DNA from: Bremia lactucae
Lineage: Eukaryota > Oomycota > Peronosporomycetes > Peronosporales > Peronosporaceae
Direction: 5' to 3'
DNA: 46,834 bases
NCBI RefSeq assembly: GCF_004359215.1
Contig: NW_027152031.1
Location: forward strand, 1,962,710 to 2,009,543
The position numbers were made by a program, and so were the translations under genes. Below are positions 1 through 11,400 of this stretch, piece by piece. The notes beneath the pieces were generated by a model that was not told the DNA's origin, made no database searches, and worked only from the letters and a program-made list of their open reading frames with translations. The number at the start of each line of letters is the position of its first letter. The stretch's first letter is position 1.

Positions 1-660
1 ATCGCACTCACTCGTAGTACATCCACACGCTTGTGGACGCTCCAAGACGTTCATCAGATGGCCATCTGATAAACAAGTGACAGGCATCTTTACGGATCGA
101 TGCTTCCAGCTGATCCTTGGCTCGTATTTTCTGAGCCAAGGTAAACCTAAGATGACATCAAACTTGTCATCCAAACCCAGTACGATGAAATCATCATCGT
201 ACTGTAAATCTTTTAACGTGTAGTGAAATTTTACTACGCATTTCATTACTGTTATCGATGCGCCTGTCGCTGGACGCACCGTCATCCTCGTTTGAGGGAT
301 GTCGCGCTCAACATATTTGAGCCTACGACCCTCTAGTGACTTGCGACGAATAAAGTTATTCGACGCTTCGCAGTTCACTAGGTCTCTGAGCGACAAATCA
401 TTTGTCGCTTTAAACTTCAAGGTGATGAGGGATACCTCATCACCAGGTGCAGAGACACATTATGATTGTGTGTCTGGAGCAACTTTAGCCAAGATATTTG
501 CAAATTCTCAAGAGGTTGCTGGATCAGTAGTGCGGTGCGCCCCTACTGACCCCGACAATTTTTTGAGGTCCGCCTCGTTGTTGCAATTTCACAACAACGT
601 CGGACCCGTGACCGTTGCCTTTTCTGGCATTCCGTCTATAATAACGTTCAGTACTTCTCG
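1..660 (-). pseudogene. Ty3/gypsy element E: decayed aspartic protease region
   Basis: Read on the minus strand, this stretch encodes a retropepsin-like protease segment downstream of gag. An ILGLPWL-type flap/hydrophobic motif is readable near 125-150 and the C-terminal tail runs off the window. The active-site triad is broken: where DCGAS would be expected the codons read NCEAS (positions 361-378), so the catalytic Asp is Asn and the following Gly is Glu. Several stops occur upstream (500-600). The first 70 bases are an exact reverse complement of 40828-40897, so this element and gypsy C belong to the same family. It is a dead copy. The protease assignment is reasonably firm, the exact borders are not. 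Confidence 0.75.
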
Positions 661-682
661 GTACTGGGCGTGGAGCACTGCG

Positions 683-1663
683 CTAATAAGCGTAGTGTCC
701 TAATTTTTGGCAGCGATTGCATTTCTGCGATCGCTTATTGCTCGAAAAGCGAGGTCTCTCGCTTTCGACATAAGAGAGGTCCTTGGGCTCTGGACCTCCT
801 AACTCGTGTCGTCTTGGAGGACGATACGATGACGAACTAGCTTGGGCCTGTCTCAAGCTAAAGTCCTCCTGTTCCGCTACGGATATTTCTTCTTCAAGCG
901 TATCCAGTTCCAAGCGAATAGGCGGGTCTTTACGGGACCATCCATAAGACCTTGCATGAACACCGTAATCAACGTGTGTTCATGGACTGGGTTATTTGTA
1001 ATTTAACTCGCTAAGAGTCGTATGTGCTGGGCATATGCGTGCACATCACGCTTGCCATGCTTGAGTTTCAGAAGCTCTGAACGAGCTCTGAACTCAGCTT
1101 TTGGCGGTTCAAATGTCTGTTTGAGCCGGGTTTTAAGAGCCTCTAGCGACTTACAGACCTATGGGTCGCGCAACTTAAGGCCCAATGCCCAAGTTTTGGC
1201 ACGACCTGCCAGATTTGATTGAGCGAATGCGATTTGCATTTGCTCGTCGATGATGTGACGTGCCCTTGTGGCATCGTCCAACTCGACAAACCATCTCAAG
1301 AGGGAGTCTTCTTCGACTCCCCTATACTTAGAGATGTCAATCTTTAAGGTTTCGGGGCGACGCATTTGCGTCCTTCCAGGTACAGGGTCGTACCTGTTGT
1401 AATCTCAACAGTTCTGCCTGTTGAGAGCCTTGCTGATTCAGCAAGGCTACCTTCACCTTCATCTCGTCAAGTTCATGTTCTATGAACTTGGCGATGGCTG
1501 AATGGAGTGCATCTCTGTCCGAATTGGACAGCATTGCCAAGATTGCATCGTTTCCTACGGTCGAACTCATTCGATCGACCGCACTCCTTTCTATGTCTCT
1601 TAGAAAGGAGTAGCTATCACGGGAAACGTAATGCGTATTACCACTATCATCTAACATGTCCAT
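683..1663 (-). pseudogene. Ty3/gypsy element E: gag remnant
   Basis: The gag (capsid/nucleocapsid) reading frame of element E lies immediately inside its 5' LTR. The N-terminal part (1663-1337) starts with an ATG and has a heptad-like helical stretch. A frameshift near 1340-1365 moves the reading to a second frame (1365-1159) with a typical retrotransposon-gag helix ending in AKTWALGLKL. The C-terminal part (913-683) ends in a zinc knuckle that begins CNRCQKLGH but hits a stop (TAG) before the last Cys, so the CX2CX4HX4C motif is incomplete. Frameshifts and stops make it non-functional. Confidence 0.8.
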
Positions 1664-1713
1664 GTGAGATGAAGGAAATGTGGTACTTGGACGGACTACG
1701 AAGTGCTATTAGG

Positions 1714-2161
1714 TGTAACGGGGCACTACGACTTGTACTGCTTCAGTACAAGTCCACTTCACACTGCTTCAGTTGCGAGTGGTGCCTTACGTTATTTCAC
1801 GTACACTAGTACGTGCAGAGGAAGACTTCTCTTTAAGGTAACTAGCTTAAAGAGGGTAAAATGAAAACTGTATAAATATAGTTTAGTATCTCTTCTTTCT
1901 ATCTGTTAACTCTAACTTAATTATAAACTAATACTAAACATGCAATTGAATTCTTATCTTATCTGTCTCTCTCTTTTGTGGACATCTACAGTTGACTAGC
2001 CTGCGGTATAAATAGATATAATGGCCTATACCTATTTATGGATAAGATTTCTAAACATTACCAATTCAAATTATATCCTTCAAATATTACCGACCTTTTA
2101 GATAATATATTTATTAACAACCTATAAGTGTTAATTGCATGTAACGATACACTCCGGTACA
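1714..2161 (-). repeat. 5' LTR of gypsy element E
   Basis: A 448 bp long terminal repeat. On the plus strand it starts TGTAACGGGG and ends CTCCGGTACA, matching over its length the 432 bp LTR at 14061-14492. Gag begins 50 bp away on the minus strand, so this is the 5' LTR. Directly after the LTR (minus strand) a primer-binding-site-like TAATAGCACTT is read; gypsy D has TGGTAGCACTT at the same place, so the expected TGG is mutated here. A hairpin with a 10 bp stem and CTT loop (1731-1753) is conserved in the other LTR. Confidence 0.8.
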
Positions 2162-2299
2162 CTTAAGATCTGTAATCTGCGTGTTGTTTGGTAGAATAAG
2201 TGACAACATCATCGCATTGAACCCTTTGCTTAATACAGTTATGTAGATATCATCGTCGTCATCATCGTACTCTATCTGATGACCTGTGTCGCGTCATGG

Positions 2300-3195
2300 G
2301 TCAGAACCTAGGCGACGAGACAGCACGTCAGCAAGACTAATGTTCCCGCCGAGCTTTCAATACACCTCGAAGTTGTATTTGGCGAAGAACTTAAGCAATA
2401 AGCCATACGCTGGGAAACGTGGGGACTCTTGGCGGCGATTTGCAATGCAGTATGCTCCGCATAGATCAAGAACAACTTTTGCCGAGCATTTACACACCTA
2501 TTCAGATCAAAGCGTAAAGCATAACCCACGATTTCTTGTCATGATCCGGGTATTTTTTCTCAACTGACCTCATTTCTTGTGACCGGAAGTTCACGATGCA
2601 TTCGTGACCCTCGTCATCGAATCCATAAGGGCGCTTACTATCGCAAACTTTCTCGCAAATTTTGCGAATAGTCTAAGTTTCTGATGCACGCGTCACACAC
2701 GACGTGACATGGCTTCAAATTATCCGATAATATCAACAACTGAGCTTTCACCAAGCTCGTCTTGTCGGAATCGAGAGCGGTTTAGTATTCTGTCTTCTGT
2801 AACCTAACAGCGTCTTTCCTTAAATAAATCAATAGCGATTGAATATGCTCATTGAATTTTTTTAGACTCAAGCAAGAATTTTGCCAAACCGAGCCAATGA
2901 CGCAGCGCAGTCAGGTTCTTTTGTGTCGGCTAGGGACAAATCGATGCGACTTTCAAAGTTATCGCGGACGCCTTCCTTGCCACAGATCATCCAAATATCG
3001 GAATCTGGGGGACATAAATCTTTTAGCTCGCGTACAATTCGTTATCTTTTATCGATTGGAATACCTGCTTCAAGTGTCAAAGATAACCTTCTGATGCACT
3101 GAGCTGACGCTTATCGCGGCTCTGAACAAAGATGTAATCAAACAATCTTGCCGCAAAATTGCGACGCGGGCGAAGTACCTATGTCACCATCTGAT
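2300..3195 (-). pseudogene. Ty3/gypsy element F: RT C-terminus and RNase H remnant
   Basis: Minus-strand translation in shifting frames gives an ordered gypsy pol fragment: FDYIFVQSR (about 3142-3120, the RT active-site block with FDD changed to FDY), then VFQSIKDNELYA, HWLGLAKFL, LVKAQLLIL and HVVCDAC (RNase H start, about 2705), then FRSQEM, and finally KSPHVSQRMA and ADVLSRR near 2400-2330. The same block order is seen in gypsy D at 46320-46834. Multiple stops and frameshifts make it a fossil. It lies outside the LTR of gypsy E, so it is an older, separate insertion. No 5' or 3' ends are recognisable. Confidence 0.75.
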
Positions 3196-3289
3196 TTATT
3201 GTGGCTGGAGCGTTTTCAGGACCTTATGGTAAAGTAGCCATTCCCAAACAGCCCGCTTGGGGTGCTAATTGCAGTGAATGGAACGTCAC

Positions 3290-4330
3290 TGTCTCCGAGC
3301 ACGTATCGATATATGAGGGCAAGGCAAATCCTGCTATGACCGCGCAGAAGGTGTATCGCTTATTATTCGAGCTACACAGGACTCCCTGCGTGGAAAGGGC
3401 AACGTGCGAAGCCACCTGCACAAGCTTTTGATATAAGGAATTAGCTAGCGAAGTATTCTCGCCCGTGAATGACTTCAGATGGTGGATCATATGCTGCGAA
3501 GCTTCCAGCACTAACGTGCTATGATGAATCACGACGCAAAGTATTATTCAGCTCTAAAAATGACGACGTTCACGTCAGAGCTACTTCGAGAGATGATCAT
3601 CACTGCTGAATCAAAAAGTGAAGACTGGGAAGGTAATATCTTCGGCTACAAGGAGCGAAGAGGTCCCAAGGCATGCATGGTGGCAGTAAATAAGGCAGGA
3701 TACCACACAAATCTTCGGACAAGAAGCCAGCAACCAAGACAAGGAGTGGTGGTTGTTATAATTGTGGTGGGAATCATTTTAAACGTGATTGCCCGGATCT
3801 TGATGGGAAGAAGAACGCAAGAACAAATCATGCGTGTTCAGGAAGGACACAACTGGAGCAATGAGCCGCAGAAAATCGGACTGATGAAAGTGAAGAAGTT
3901 CAAAAGCGTAAAGTCGTTATTGGAGATGCTGTCAAACTTGTCGATAAAGACTATAAAAATTGTCGATGGTACTTTGATACGGGGTCCAATGCACATATCA
4001 CAGCGTGCAGCGAGTACTCCAAGACGCTGCAAAGCATGGAAGATAGCGAGAGGAACCCATTTATCCCGAAATTTGCTGACGGCGTCGATACCAAAGCGGA
4101 AGGGTTGAAAAAAATCTTCTTGCAGTTATGGCTGACGAGCAAATGGTGATATTGATGATTAAGGATGTTTTGTGCGTCCTAGGTGCCGGCTGCAACCTTC
4201 TCTCACCTGGACTATCACTAGACCAAGGATTTAAGACGACGCGGGAAAAGGACGCTTCATTGTTTGGATTGATGAAAGATGGAGCAGATGTGATTCGAAC
4301 GTCTTAGAGAACCACCTGTGGATATTTTTG
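3290..4330 (+). pseudogene. Copia A gag and protease remnant
   Basis: Gag-like text (KGNVRSHLHKL near 3395, FRMVDHMLRSF near 3475, MTTFTSELLREMI from 3559) is followed by a zinc knuckle at about 3747-3787 of form CX2CX3HX4C (CYNCGGNHFKRDC). This is one residue shorter between the second Cys and the His than the usual knuckle. The protease active site WYFDTGSNAHIT is intact at about 3970-4005 but in another frame from the preceding gag. Stops follow, for example in the 4140-4310 region. Confidence 0.7.
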
Positions 4331-4429
4331 ACATACAGCATTAGCAGTTATGTAAACATAAAGGGCCGCGTCAAAGATAAGAAGGTAGTCTTTGCAAACT
4401 TTGCTGTTACAGATGGTCTGACAGACATT

Positions 4430-5401
4430 GGCGTCTGGCATATTAGACTTGGACATGTATGTTCCGAGTACATCAGGCTGATGGTTGACGTAGATTAGCT
4501 AAGGGCGTCATGGTTCAACGCCGGGGTAAATTTGACTGTGCAGATTGCCACTTCGGCAAGCAACACAGAATAACATACCGTAAGACACTCGACAGGAACA
4601 TTACGAGAGTATATGATGTCATTTTTTGCTGTCTTACTTATACCTGGGGTAAGTAATGGGTCACCATATTCCGCGGTTCTAGTGGTCATGGATGGCTACT
4701 CGCGCTACGTGAAGACATATTTGTTAATGTCTAAGACCGAGTGCGAAGTGAACCAACATATGAAAAGTCCTATAAAGTGGGCTGAGCGACAACTTGGAAA
4801 TCGAGTTGATCGAGTCATTCCCCGTGATCTAATAGAAGGTGATGCAGGTTAACGATGCTTAGTACGTCAAGTACTGACTGATAAGGGACAAGGGTTCTGG
4901 AATGGAACGATGGAGACCTGGTACATCAAAAATAGTATCGTGCACACTAAGGTCCAAAGGCGTTTCAATGGGCGACCTGGTACATCAAAAATAGTATCGT
5001 GCACACTATGGTCCAAAGGCCAAAGGCGTTTCAATGGGCGAACGCATCAGACACTGATAGGAATGGTCAAGGCAATGATGCACCAGTCTGGATTCCCGAG
5101 GTCCTTTTGGGTGCACGCACTAGAAAATGCTGTGTGCGTGAAGAACAGGGTGTACTGCAAGGGTGCAGGATGCTTGCCTTATGAAACCATATTTGTGTCA
5201 AAGCCGGACATACACCACGTAAGATCGTTTGGCTCTTTAACCTACTGCCATGCCCCAGTGTTGAAGAAGAGAAAACTAAATATGCATTGCAAAACGGTTT
5301 TCTGCTTGGCTACCGAGAGATTTTTTTCATTTGTCACGTGTATTTCCCAACGGAACACAAGAAAGGCTTTGTTGGATCAATGGCATTTTCGGCGAGTTTA
5401 A
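4430..5401 (+). pseudogene. Copia A GAG-pre-integrase and integrase remnant
   Basis: HIRLGHV (GAG-pre-integrase, near 4440) leads into an integrase core: SPYSAVLVVMDGYSRYVKTYL near 4672-4735 carries the first catalytic Asp. The later block GMVKAMMHQSGFPRSFWVHA and SFGSLTYCHAPV is near 5060-5255. A 59 bp tandem duplication (4915-5039) interrupts the core. At about 5297 one G is missing compared with copia B (ACGG versus ACGGG before TTTT), which shifts the frame; copia B reads through there. Non-functional. Confidence 0.75.
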
Positions 5402-6595
5402 GAGCGCTATCTTGGTCACCATCCCCATATGCAACAAGCTCGCCCTCCTCAGGTGACTCGTTAAATGTGTGCAGCCATTACATAACCTTTGCGAGATATG
5501 AGCTCTCATAGCGATCCTTGTATTTGACTAATTCGTTGATCTTCACGTCCGATGAGCAGCGCGTTTGCAGTAATGTTAAGATTGCAAAGGGTTGTCCCGC
5601 TACATAAACACTATTTCCTATAAGAGGAATAATAAATGGTATTTTTTATGAGAGGAAATAAATGAAGAAGTACGAATTATTATCGTTAAAATTTTTGACT
5701 TAATAGTTCCAACATTACCAACTTTGGTAATATTGACGCAGTAAGACATTCGTTCTATTAATTGATTTATTTAAGTTAAAAATCAACCCGCCAATTGTTT
5801 TAAAGCACGATTGTGCGGTGCGCAAGGAGGCGCCATACATAGTTTGTTATTAACATAATAAAGTCAGTAGTAGATAAAAGATCGTTACGTAGAAACTTGG
5901 TTGTTTAATCCAGCTTTACTTTATTCTAAAAGCCTAAGAATTTACCTTTAGTAGCTGCGACTTCTTTGCTGCTTGTAATCTTTCCTGCACACGAAGTAAT
6001 CGAGGCGCCCCATCTTCACTGTAATCAATATAGGTTGTCTAGTACTTTTAACAAGCCAAGCAAAGGGTGCCCCGTTTTACAGAGATGGTCTCGGCTGAAT
6101 CAGCCTAGATGAGGCAGATCGCAATGTATGGAATGACATGGTATCGAACAGCGCAGCAATCGACGGAAGCGAAGTGAATCACAGATTTGTCGAGATTTTA
6201 ACGAGTCATGACCGACGTACAAGGGATGATATTCTGTAAATTAGCCGTCTACCCGATTACAAATCATCTAGTGAAGACCAAGCAAAGGAGTTTTCAATCC
6301 AAGTTGCAGAAACTCTAAGCGCAGGATATAAGCATGATTCTGCAAACGATGAAGATTCTAGCGTTGGCAAGGATGATGTCGCATATTCAGACATAGACAA
6401 TGCAGAGAGTGTAGAGCACGCTGAAGAAAACGTCGATAGGTCTAGCACCGCAGAGCGTAATGGTAACGAAAACGATGGAGTTGCTAACGCACAGGATGAC
6501 GCTGATGAATGTGACGGCGGTGAGAGTAATTCAGATGACATGTTGGATCGTCGCAATATCGAATACGACATTGGTGATAGTAAACTTGATCACAA
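4588..6595 (+). repeat. Left arm of a 2 kb inverted repeat (copia A/B)
   Basis: This stretch matches the reverse complement of 18914-20841 almost throughout; for example, the translations of 6571-6257 (-) and 18929-19243 (+) differ at only a few positions over 104 residues. It covers the integrase, the spacer and an acidic D/S-rich region between integrase and RT. Homology breaks sharply at the left (4588, just after the shared CTCGACAGG) and fades near 6595. Confidence 0.85.
4915..5039 (+). repeat. Tandem duplication, 59 bp unit, 2 copies
   Basis: The unit beginning GACCTGGTACATC at 4915 starts again at 4974. The second copy carries an extra internal CCAAAGG. Copia B has a single copy of this stretch, so the duplication is private to copia A. 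Confidence 0.85.
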
Positions 6596-7079
6596 TTGCG
6601 ATGTGGCGGATACCGAGTAAATGGGTCACATTACGGATCTGGTCATGGTCGACGACGCTGAGTATGACTCCGATACAGTTGAAAACAATTACGACTATTT
6701 TTTCGATCAATGATGAACGTGAAGCTTACAAAGATCAAGTGACAGAGCGACAATAGGCAATCCGCTGATTGGCCACATACGTCCTAGAGACGAGAAGTTT
6801 GACGGACGTGCGAAAAGAAGCGTACCAAGTTACAACCAAAACGACTGATGTTGCAGCAAGGCACTCAAAGCTTCTTTATATCGGAAAGAAATTACAAGGT
6901 GTACTCTGCATTCGAGATTACATGAGGATCGCCGAGGCAGACGTAGATCGCGCACAACAGACGTCAACATACCAAACAACTACAGGCAGGCTGTGCGACC
7001 ACAGCATGCTAACTTATGGCGAAAGGCGATGGACAGGGAGATTGATGCTTGAAAAGCAAAAGAAGTACTGAGACAAATT

Positions 7080-8030
7080 TCGTGGTCAGAGATGCCGACT
7101 GATCACCAAACCATCAACCCGATGTGGATTTTCGACGTGCAGACGGATCGCTTGGGCTACGTGGCAAAATTTAAAGCACGCGTTGTCGCACGAGGTGACA
7201 AGCAGCGACCGGGTATCAATTTCAAGGATACCTTTTCCCTGTGGCACGCATGCCACGTTTCGGATGTTATCGCAGTGTGCATTATACGAGACATTGTAAA
7301 TAACCAGGGTGACATTACTGCAGCCTATTCAAATGCAACTTTAGACATAAGGCAGCATCAGGAAGAAGTTGAGGTCTACCTGTGTGAAGACAAAGGGATG
7401 ATATATATCATCGCCAAGGCAGTGTATGGACAACGCCAGTTAGGAAGAGATCGGAATAGGAGGTAATTAGCTGGTTTATTGATTATATATTTATGCAGTG
7501 TGAAACAGGGCCGTGCCTTTACTTTTATGACCGTGGTGGCATGTTTGCGATCCTACTCTAAGTGGATACATTTTTTCCGCGACCAAGAACGCGCATTTCA
7601 AGCAGAACTATTCGAGAGGCTTGACAATAATTACAGATAAAAGATCAAGGTCTACTTTAAACCTAGTTGGTGTTTAGGTTGAGCAAAAGAGAGCGCTATT
7701 AAGATCCATCAGACGAAGTATTGTGAGAAAATTATTGAGAGCTTTGATTTTGGTAAGGCTCACTCAAGCCGAATCCCAATAAAAAGATACATGCGTCTGG
7801 CTGTGGATACAGACATGGATGGGCGGAAGGAAGTTCCCACAAATGGCAAGTTATTTTCGTATTGCGAGCTAATCGGAACGCTCATGTACCTGACGACTTG
7901 CACCAGTCCAGATCTCGCATTTTTCGTCGGGCAGCTCAGCCGCTATGTGCAAAGTCCAACGCAGCAGCATATAGGCCCTGCAAAAAGGGTGCTTAGGTAC
8001 TTAATTGGTACTTAGACTCAAGTCATTGTG
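7080..8030 (+). pseudogene. Copia A reverse transcriptase / RNase H remnant
   Basis: The RT starts with MPTDHQTINPMWIF (7092) and continues with FKARVVARGDKQRPGINF and DITAAYSNA. The catalytic YVDD block at 7559-7570 reads stop-VDT: the Tyr codon is TAA and the second Asp is Thr, so the enzyme is dead. After further stops, the RT thumb/RNase H junction appears as LIGTLMYLTTCTSPDLAF and RVLRYLIGT (7870-8015). RNase H is cut off after this point. Confidence 0.8.
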
Positions 8031-8450
8031 TTTTCTTAAAGCAAGGCATTTCGTTGAGCTCAATGTCATTTCTTTGGCATCTTCGGGATCACAGCTGTCA
8101 GAAACGGTTAATTCATTTGTTCCGAGCTTTGCAGTCAGGTATTGTCTTCCGTAAATTGAATACAATGAATATACATGTATACGATCTATGCATTTACTGT
8201 TGAGAGTATCTTCGCCACCTTACGTATAGCACTGGAAAGTTGCCTCACGTTATTGTCTCAACTTTTTTATAATTCCTCGGAAAAATCCTATATATATATT
8301 TTATAATTCCTCGGAAAAATCTGAATTGGGTTCGACAATCCTGCAAATGATAAATTGTCTAACCCAATTTTGAAATTTGTGTTGATTAAATCACAATTAA
8401 ATAAAGAAATACATATCCTTGAATCCCCGTTCTTCACGATAGTCCAAAAA
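8031..8450. other. Intergenic 5' region of the aminopeptidase gene
   Basis: No gene is recognisable. It contains a 23 bp direct repeat (TTTTATAATTCCTCGG..., 8265-8287 and 8299-8321) with a 34 bp period around a short TA run. An open frame continues upstream of the ATG at 8451 to a TTG at 8355, but it passes through this repeat-rich AT-rich stretch and is taken as leader. I see no convincing Inr/FPR core promoter. Confidence 0.5.
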
Positions 8451-11400
8451 ATGACGACGCCCGCGAAGAAGTACCGCTTTACGCGCCAGGATTTTTGTCC
8501 ACTAGTCACGACGCCCCTCCATCTAGACATGGTCTTCGATATCACCGAGGCCAAGGTCCAGGTGACGCTACAGACGACGTTCAAACACGACGGTTCGGAG
8601 CCCCTTGAGCAGCTCAAGCTGAACTCGAAGGAGCTCGAGATTTTATCGGTCGAGCGAATCGACACGTTTACGCCACTTAATGACAGCAAAGACTTTGTGC
8701 GTCACGTGCAGAGCTTTGCCAACCCTCGTGCGTTGCAACACGAAGTGGATACAGACGACCACTTCTTATTGATCCAGCTTGTACCACCTGTGCCGTCGCA
8801 CACAGAGTTTGTAGTCCGAACCGTATCAGTCGCAACCCCTACGGAAAATATCTTAGAAGGTCTATACTATGACTACACGCCTGTAGACGCGCCAAAGACG
8901 ATTATTACGCAGTGCCAACAGCATGGCTTCCAGCGTATTGTCCCGTGTATTGACACCATGGATGCTAAAGCTTACTATACCACGACAATTGTCGCGAGTA
9001 CGCGCTATACTAATATCATTACCAATGGCGATTTGGCTCCTGGATACACTTCCAACACGGGCGTGCCAATATTCCATCCGGTTTCGACAATACTCGGCAG
9101 GACCGATTTGTCTCGACATGGACTCAAGTACTATAATCATACCGTGAACATGGCGCCGTACCTATTTTTTCTTGGCGTGGGAACATACGAAACGTATCGT
9201 CGTACGCTCGAGTTTCCCGACGGAGACACGACAATGCTCGAGATCTTGGCATTTCCTGGCTACTTTGAGCCATCAGAGGCACAAGCCGCGGTCCAAATGC
9301 TCCATGACTCGATCTTGTGGGTATTTCTCAGTCTTGGACCCGAAGCCTGTGAACACTCGACGGAGCGCCAGCGAATGTACGAGTTATTGATCGAACGCGA
9401 GGCCTTGAAAGCACAAGAGGGTCTCCTCTGTCGCGGACCGCAAGACGAGGAGGTAAAGTACCCGTTAAGTACCACAAAGGCTACTCGTTTAGGTGCGGTA
9501 CGCACGGAATTAAAAGCGTTACTTCAGAAGTGGCACAAGACGGGATACAAGTACACAGGGGCCGTGTACCGGGAAATTGCCATGGAAAACTCGTACTATG
9601 GCGGGATGGAAAACGTTGGCAACACGACGATCGTAAGTTCGTGCTTGTGTCCAAGCTGTCGGATGGATGACAATTCGTACGAGTACATGGAACACGTCAA
9701 AGTGCACGAGTACTACCACAATATTAATGGTAGTCAAGTCACGGGCCAATCGCCGTTTGAAATCTGGCTTAATGAGGCCGTGACCGTGCATATGGAACGC
9801 AAGCGCGGTGCAGCCATCTTTGGAGATGACTATGCTCGGCTCAATGAAGTATTGTACATGTTTACCCCAGCAATCGGGCCACTTGCTCAAGACAAGTCGG
9901 CAACGTCGCTCTCAATTGAGCCACAAGGGTTTAATCAGACGCAAGAGCTCGTGTCGGTAGTGACGTACTCGAAAGCGCCGGAATTTGTCCGGATGGTCGA
10001 ATTGCTCTTAGGTCATGATGCGTTCCACAAGGCCCTGGATGATTATCATACGAAATATGCGTTTAAAAATGCCACGAGTATGGACTGGATCCAGTGCATG
10101 GAAGAACGTTCGAGTCTGAAGCTGCAAAATTTAGCCAAGACGTGGCTGAACCGTCCGGGCCACCCTGACGTGACGTACGAAGCCAAATATGACGCTAAAT
10201 TAAAGGAGTTTGTCGTTGAAATGACCCAGACGGGTTTTGAAAACATGCCTGCAGAGAATAATGGTCCGTGGGAAATTCCAATCGACTGGTCGCTCGTGAA
10301 AGACGGTCACTCGATTCGGAATGATGTCTTCCTTTTCAAGACAGAGAACGCAAAGCTAGTGATTTCTGATGTATTTGAAGAGCCTGATTTTCTATCTTTT
10401 GCTCGCGGATGGTCGTTTTTTGGCACGTCGAAGCAAACAAACTCATCGATTCCACAGCTTCGAAAGCAGGCGCTGTCGGATCCTGATGCTGTGAATAAAT
10501 ATCGAGCGTACCGCAGCATTGCAGATTTAGAGAAGGCCAAGGTCATTGAAGGATTACTGACAGGAAACACGCACGTGAAGATTTCCAAGGAATTTGTCGA
10601 TTTGCATGGCTTGATTTTGTTTTCAGAGAAGCTCACTCCTTGTGCGCGGGCGTTGACACTAGGAGAACCCAAGACCATCCCAAGTCGCGATGATTTGAGT
10701 CATCACTACGTCGCTATTAAGGACGCGACTACTGCGTTGTTGCAGGCAGTGTGGGCCACGTATTCGACACAAATTGAGGCTGCCTACAAGAAACTCTGTG
10801 ACCTGGCTCGGCCTGGACCACATGTGGAGCAATTTCAAGAACGTGCGCTGAAGCGTCATCTTTTACTGCTTATTGCAGCGGGCGGAAAAGCTCCAATCCT
10901 TGATACGACTGCAAGAGTGGCGCCAACGATCAAGCCCGTGGAGCTAGCTTTAAACTTGCTGAAATCGTCGACTTTCGTGACGGATCAGGCTACTGGGTTT
11001 CGCCTCGTGCTCGAAGACGATACGTTTGCCGACCGTGCCAAGATCCAAAACGAGATTTTTCACGAATGGAGCAAGACGCCAGATATGTTGACCAAGTACA
11101 TCAGCATCGTTAGCAGCTTAAATGCCAAAGACGTAGGCCAGCAGATTCTCACATTGTTGGCGCATTCAAGCTTTAATCCATCGCAGTCCAGCCACGGACG
11201 TACCCTGACGCGTGGACTCTCTCAAATTCGGGACTTTTCGCTCGCGACGGAAGAGGGACTAAATGTGATGTTTCAAGTATTTGAAAAGATTGGCAAGATC
11301 AACCAAATGTCGGCGTACCCGTTGCTTCAGTGCTTTGATCATATTGATCGCTTTGACGATAATTGGAAGGCGAAATTATTCGCGACCTTACAGCGCATGC

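Larger units (their letters stand above)
3290..8030 (+). mobile_element. Ty1/copia element A (defective, no LTRs seen)
   Basis: Domains run in copia order on the plus strand: gag with zinc knuckle, protease, GAG-pre-integrase, integrase, a long spacer, reverse transcriptase and the start of RNase H. No LTR is recognisable at either end, and RNase H homology stops near 8020, about 430 bp before the aminopeptidase ATG. The frame is broken by many stops and indels. Its middle (4588 to about 6595) is repeated in inverted orientation at 18914-20841. Confidence 0.85.

Noticed and set aside
6257..6571. Ser-rich protein on the minus strand (also at 18929-19243 plus)
   Set aside because: Reverse strand of the acidic copia spacer; its conservation is explained by the inverted repeat.
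8355..8450. Extension of the aminopeptidase to a TTG start
   Set aside because: Non-ATG start in AT-rich leader with no family similarity; first ATG at 8451 begins the conserved N-terminus.
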